Assembly: GCF_902703175.1 (NCBI RefSeq)
Contig: NZ_CACRYJ010000017.1
Coordinates: forward strand, 1-64,000
DNA length: 64,000 nt
Reading direction: 5' to 3'
Origin: Occultella aeris
GTDB lineage: Bacteria > Actinomycetota > Actinomycetes > Actinomycetales > Beutenbergiaceae
Positions 61,338 through 64,000 of the stretch are shown here, piece after piece (position 1 is the first letter of the stretch; every line of letters begins with the position of its first letter). A program made the translations under genes and the position numbers. Under the pieces are notes generated by a model. It ran no database searches and was not told where the DNA came from. It saw only the letters and a list, made by a program, of their open reading frames with translations.

Positions 61338-61840
61338 CTAACGAAGTAGGCCCGCCCGCTCCACCAGCACCGCCACATCCACACGATTCCGCGCGCCGAG
61401 CTTCGTCTGAGCTCCCGATAAGTGCGTCTTCACGGTCGCCCCGGAGATGTACAGCCGCCGGGCGATCTCGGCGTTCGAGTGCCCGTGTCCGACCGCAACG
61501 GCGACGTCTCGCTCCCAGTCGCTCAACGCTGCCGTCGCGTCTGTTGCTCGTCGCCGCTCAGTGCCGCCGGTGTCCCGGGCCAGGTGGTCAGCACGATCAC
61601 GTGTGGCGGGTTCGGCAGGGCGCGCGTGACTGCGGTGGCGGCGCTGCCGTCCATTCGGGACATCCGCAGGTCCATGAGCACCACGTCGGGGGCGTGCGTC
61701 TGGACGGCTTGCACGACCTCGTCGCCGTCGGCGGCCTCGCCGACCACCTCCACGTCGGCCGCGCTGTCCAGGATCAGGCGCAGCCCAGTGCGCACCAGAG
61801 CGTCGTCGTCGACGATGAGCACTCGGTGCGGTCGGGGCAT
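61338..61840 (-). pseudogene. Broken NarL/LuxR response regulator
   Basis: From ATG 61840 the first 85 codons form a receiver (VLIVDDDALVRTG, phospho-Asp in DVVLMDLRMS, HVIVLTTW). The frame then runs out after LTTWPGTPAALSGDE and stops near 61523. A LuxR helix-turn-helix (LSDWERDVAVAVGHGHSNAEI, KTHLSGAQTKLGARNRVDVAVL) is found in another frame, ending at TAG 61338-61340. The normal part between them (the conserved Lys of the receiver and the linker, roughly 50 residues) is missing. No partner kinase lies nearby. It is a remnant produced by an internal deletion and frameshift. Confidence 0.85.
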
Positions 61841-61912
61841 GGCCCCGACGTGGGCGTTCGCACCAACAGGGGTGCGCTGGCCGACTGAGGCAACCTCCGC
61901 CGTCGCCCCCTT

Positions 61913-63097
61913 CTATGTGCTCCGGAGCGAGCGGTGCAGGTAATCCACGAGGGATCGGATCCCGAACTCCCATCGGGGCAAAGAGTCCGTCGGTGCTACC
62001 TCGTTCGTCAGGGTGCCCAGGTGCGGGCTGGCGATGGTGACGCGGTCGCCGATCTTGTGGGTGAAGCCCAGCCCGGGCACGCCGCGGTCCTGGGTGGGGG
62101 CGAACAGGGTCCCGGTGTAGAGGGCGAAGCCGTCCGGGTACTGGTGGTGGTCGCCGCTGGTGGCCTCGACCAGTCGTTCGAAGGAGCGGCTCAGGCGGGC
62201 GACGTTGTTCTCGTCCTCGAGGACGTAGCAGTCCTCGGCGCCCTCCACCCGCAGCGTGATCCGCTCGGTCCGGACGGTGTCCACGGTGAAGGCGTCGTCG
62301 AACAGCCGGATGAACGGGCCGATCGCGCTCGAGGCGTTGTTGTCCTTGGCCATGCCCAGGAGCAGGGCGCTGCGGCCCTCCACGTCGCGCAGGTTCACGT
62401 CGTTGCCGAGCGTGCACCCGCGGACCCGGCCACGGGAGTCGACGACCAGCACCAGCTCCGGTTCCGGGTTGTTCCAGGAGGAGAACGCCGGGATGCCGAC
62501 CTGGGCGCCGTAACCGACCGAGGAGAGCACCGGGGCCTTGGTGAAGACCTCCGGGTCCGGGCCGAGGCCGACCTCCAGGTACTGCGACCACAGGCCCTCG
62601 GCGAGGAAGACCTCCTTCACCCGGGCGGCGGCCTCTGAGCCCGGCTCGATGGTGTCGATCTCGGCGTGCAGGGACGCGGCGAGGGTCTCGCGGACCTGGC
62701 GGGCACGGGCCGGGTCGCCGGCGCTGCGCTCCTCGATGACGCGCTCGATCATGCTGTCGACGAAGGTCACGCCGCACGCCTTGACCACCTGCAGGTCCAG
62801 CGGAGCCAGCAGGTGCGGGCGGTCCTGGGTCCGAGCCAGCGAGGCCTCAACGAGGTCGGTGAGTCGCCAGCGCGAGTCGCCGGTGGTGCCGGCGACGACC
62901 GTCGCGGCGTCATCGCGCTCGAGCAGGCCGGCGACGGTCGGGGCGACGTCAAACAGGTCGTGGACGTCCTCGCCGCGCACCCGGACGGGTCGGGGTCCGC
63001 CGGTCTCGGGGTCCCAGACCCGGCCGACCAGGAGCGCCTGGTCGGCGTCGGTGGGGAGGATCGCGTGGGCGCCGCCGGGGTGGGGGTTCGTGGTCAC
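61913..63097 (-). CDS. Fumarylacetoacetate-hydrolase-family dehydratase (2-keto-3-deoxy-xylonate/arabonate type)
   Basis: A 394-residue protein starting at GTG 63097 (AGGAGGAG five bases upstream; overlaps the dehydrogenase stop). It is longer than ordinary FAH proteins, as are the pentonate dehydratases of the Weimberg pathway. It shows IPAFSSWNNPEPELVLVV, GCTLGNDVNLRDVEGRSALLLGMAKDNN and SAIGPFI, in which acidic residues hold the metal. It probably removes water from 2-keto-3-deoxy-xylonate or arabonate to give alpha-ketoglutarate semialdehyde. Its coupling to an aldehyde dehydrogenase supports this. Confidence 0.85.
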   Translation of the reverse strand: MTTNPHPGGAHAILPTDADQALLVGRVWDPETGGPRPVRVRGEDVHDLFDVAPTVAGLLERDDAATVVAGTTGDSRWRLTDLVEASLARTQDRPHLLAPLDLQVVKACGVTFVDSMIERVIEERSAGDPARARQVRETLAASLHAEIDTIEPGSEAAARVKEVFLAEGLWSQYLEVGLGPDPEVFTKAPVLSSVGYGAQVGIPAFSSWNNPEPELVLVVDSRGRVRGCTLGNDVNLRDVEGRSALLLGMAKDNNASSAIGPFIRLFDDAFTVDTVRTERITLRVEGAEDCYVLEDENNVARLSRSFERLVEATSGDHHQYPDGFALYTGTLFAPTQDRGVPGLGFTHKIGDRVTIASPHLGTLTNEVAPTDSLPRWEFGIRSLVDYLHRSLRST

Positions 63098-64000
63098 TTC
63101 GCTCCTCCTGCGAGCTGCCATTCGCCGTCGACGCGGCGGGAGATCGCCAAGGGGTTGTCTTCGCGCAGGGCTGCGGGCAGCGAGGACTCGGGGAACCCCT
63201 GGTAGGACACCGGGCGCATGAACCGGCGCGCGGCCGCGGTGCCGACCGAGGTGGTGCCGGGCGCGGTGGTGGCCGGGTAGGGGCCGCCGTGCTGCTGGGC
63301 GTAGCTGACGGTGACGCCGGTGGGCCAGGAGTTCCAGATCACCCGTCCAGAGCGGGCGGCCAGGACGTCCACCAGCTCGTCGAGCTGCTCGCCGGGCTCG
63401 GCATGGACCGTGGTGGTCAGCTGGCCCTCCAGGAGCTCGACGCCACGCGTGAGCTCGGCCTCGTCCCGGTAGGAGATGACGATGCTGGCCGGGCCGAACA
63501 TCTCCTCGCGCACGATCGCCGGATCCTGCACGGCTGCATCGACGGTGGTGGCGAAGAGGGCGGGCGCGGGTGCCTCGCCCTGCCCGCCGGGGACGATCTC
63601 GGTCAGACCGCGCTGGGCCATGGCCGAGCGGGCGTGGAGGAATCCCTCCGCCAGGCCGGTGGTGAGCATGGGCGACGGGTCGGTGCCGGCCACGGTCTCG
63701 CGGAGCACCTGGGTGCTGTCCTCGTCGAGCTGGGGCACGAACAGAATCCCGGGCTTCGTGCAGAACTGCCCCATGCCCAGGGTGTAGGAGCCCACGTAGG
63801 CGGTGAGGATCTCGTCGCGCCGCGCGGCCCAGGCCTGCGAGGTGACGACCACGGGGTTGATGCTGCCCAGCTCGCCGTAGAACGGGATCGGCTCGGGGCG
63901 GGCGGCCGCACGGTCGGCGAGGATGCGGCCCACCCGGGTCGAGCCGGTGAAGCCGACCGCCGTGGTCAGCGGGTGGTCGACGAGCGCCTCGCCGGCATCC
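63094..64000 (-). CDS. NADP-type aldehyde dehydrogenase, alpha-ketoglutarate semialdehyde dehydrogenase-like (partial)
   Basis: Only the C-terminal 302 residues are inside the window; the frame is open to the right edge. It has FTGSTRVGRI (cofactor fold), the catalytic Glu in FYGELGSINPV and the nucleophile Cys in GQFCTKPG, followed by PALFATTVD and EEMFGPASIVI. The ELGSINPV and QFCTKPG pattern is that of the KGSADH group, which oxidises alpha-ketoglutarate semialdehyde to alpha-ketoglutarate. With the overlapping dehydratase gene it completes the last two steps of oxidative pentose or uronic acid breakdown. Confidence 0.87.
   Translation of the reverse strand, partial: DAGEALVDHPLTTAVGFTGSTRVGRILADRAAARPEPIPFYGELGSINPVVVTSQAWAARRDEILTAYVGSYTLGMGQFCTKPGILFVPQLDEDSTQVLRETVAGTDPSPMLTTGLAEGFLHARSAMAQRGLTEIVPGGQGEAPAPALFATTVDAAVQDPAIVREEMFGPASIVISYRDEAELTRGVELLEGQLTTTVHAEPGEQLDELVDVLAARSGRVIWNSWPTGVTVSYAQQHGGPYPATTAPGTTSVGTAAARRFMRPVSYQGFPESSLPAALREDNPLAISRRVDGEWQLAGGAK

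Overview
The window comes from a high-GC (about 70% by eye) Gram-positive actinobacterium. The signs are frequent GTG starts, 4-base ATGA/GTGA gene overlaps, Tat-type lipoprotein signals on the sugar-binding proteins, CUT1 sugar ABC transporters that lack their own ATPase (usual where one MsiK-type ATPase is shared), and very long antisense shadow frames. A member of Micrococcales with a large glycan-degrading repertoire is a reasonable guess, but nothing here fixes the genus. No tRNA, rRNA, CRISPR array, integrase or transposase was seen.

Layout. 1-8553 (+): the tail of a sugar ABC permease, then six genes joined by overlaps: a glycosidase-like protein, an acyltransferase/toroid fusion, an enolase-superfamily protein, an SDR, a DapA-type lyase and a 2-hydroxyacid dehydrogenase. 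This looks like a catabolic operon for an unusual sugar acid. 8601-11337 (-): a nucleoside-hydrolase-like protein and a transketolase split in two genes, behind a clear promoter and operator. 11533-12994 (+): an alpha/beta hydrolase with its TetR regulator, probably on a leaderless mRNA. 13120-16289 (+): an arylsulfatase and a small conserved protein. 16355-22912: a CodA-like amidohydrolase and a DeoR regulator (-), then a Ugp-like transporter with a glycerophosphodiesterase-like protein (+), preceded by a 19-codon leader ORF whose ribosome site can be masked. 23160-30808: a repeat-bearing NlpC/P60 wall hydrolase, a MerR/hydrolase pair, and an ABC exporter with a two-component system. 30845-38063 (-): a galactonate-dehydratase-like enzyme, a GH92 alpha-mannosidase, a LacI repressor and a heparinase II/III-like protein. 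38268-44757: a sugar transporter operon bracketed by two DapA-type lyases, its GntR regulator and a divergent SDR.

44914-56516 is a lower-GC block: ROK regulator and FAD oxidoreductase (+), and a six-gene lyase operon (-) made of a binding protein, two permeases, an M20 amidohydrolase, an aldo/keto reductase and a large secreted PL8 polysaccharide lyase. It lies between two direct copies of the same SDR gene 13,127 bases apart. The right copy (57132-57871) is a pseudogene with a 13-base deletion. Further right are a PLD-nuclease/DEAD-helicase/DUF3427 protein of the kind found in defence islands, a broken response regulator, and (returning to high GC) a Weimberg-type pair: a 2-keto-3-deoxy-sugar-acid dehydratase and alpha-ketoglutarate semialdehyde dehydrogenase.

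Together the genes describe acquisition and breakdown of acidic or sulfated glycans: secreted lyase or glycosidase action, import by CUT1 transporters, dehydration of sugar acids by enolase-superfamily enzymes, and cleavage or oxidation by DapA-type aldolases, dehydrogenases and the KdxD/KGSADH pair, each under a local regulator (LacI, GntR, ROK, DeoR). The strongest items for follow-up are the SDR-bracketed segment, the coupled leader ORF before the 18.8 kb transporter, the enolase-superfamily protein lacking both catalytic lysines, and a small family of palindromic repeats at 17.6 and 22.9 kb.
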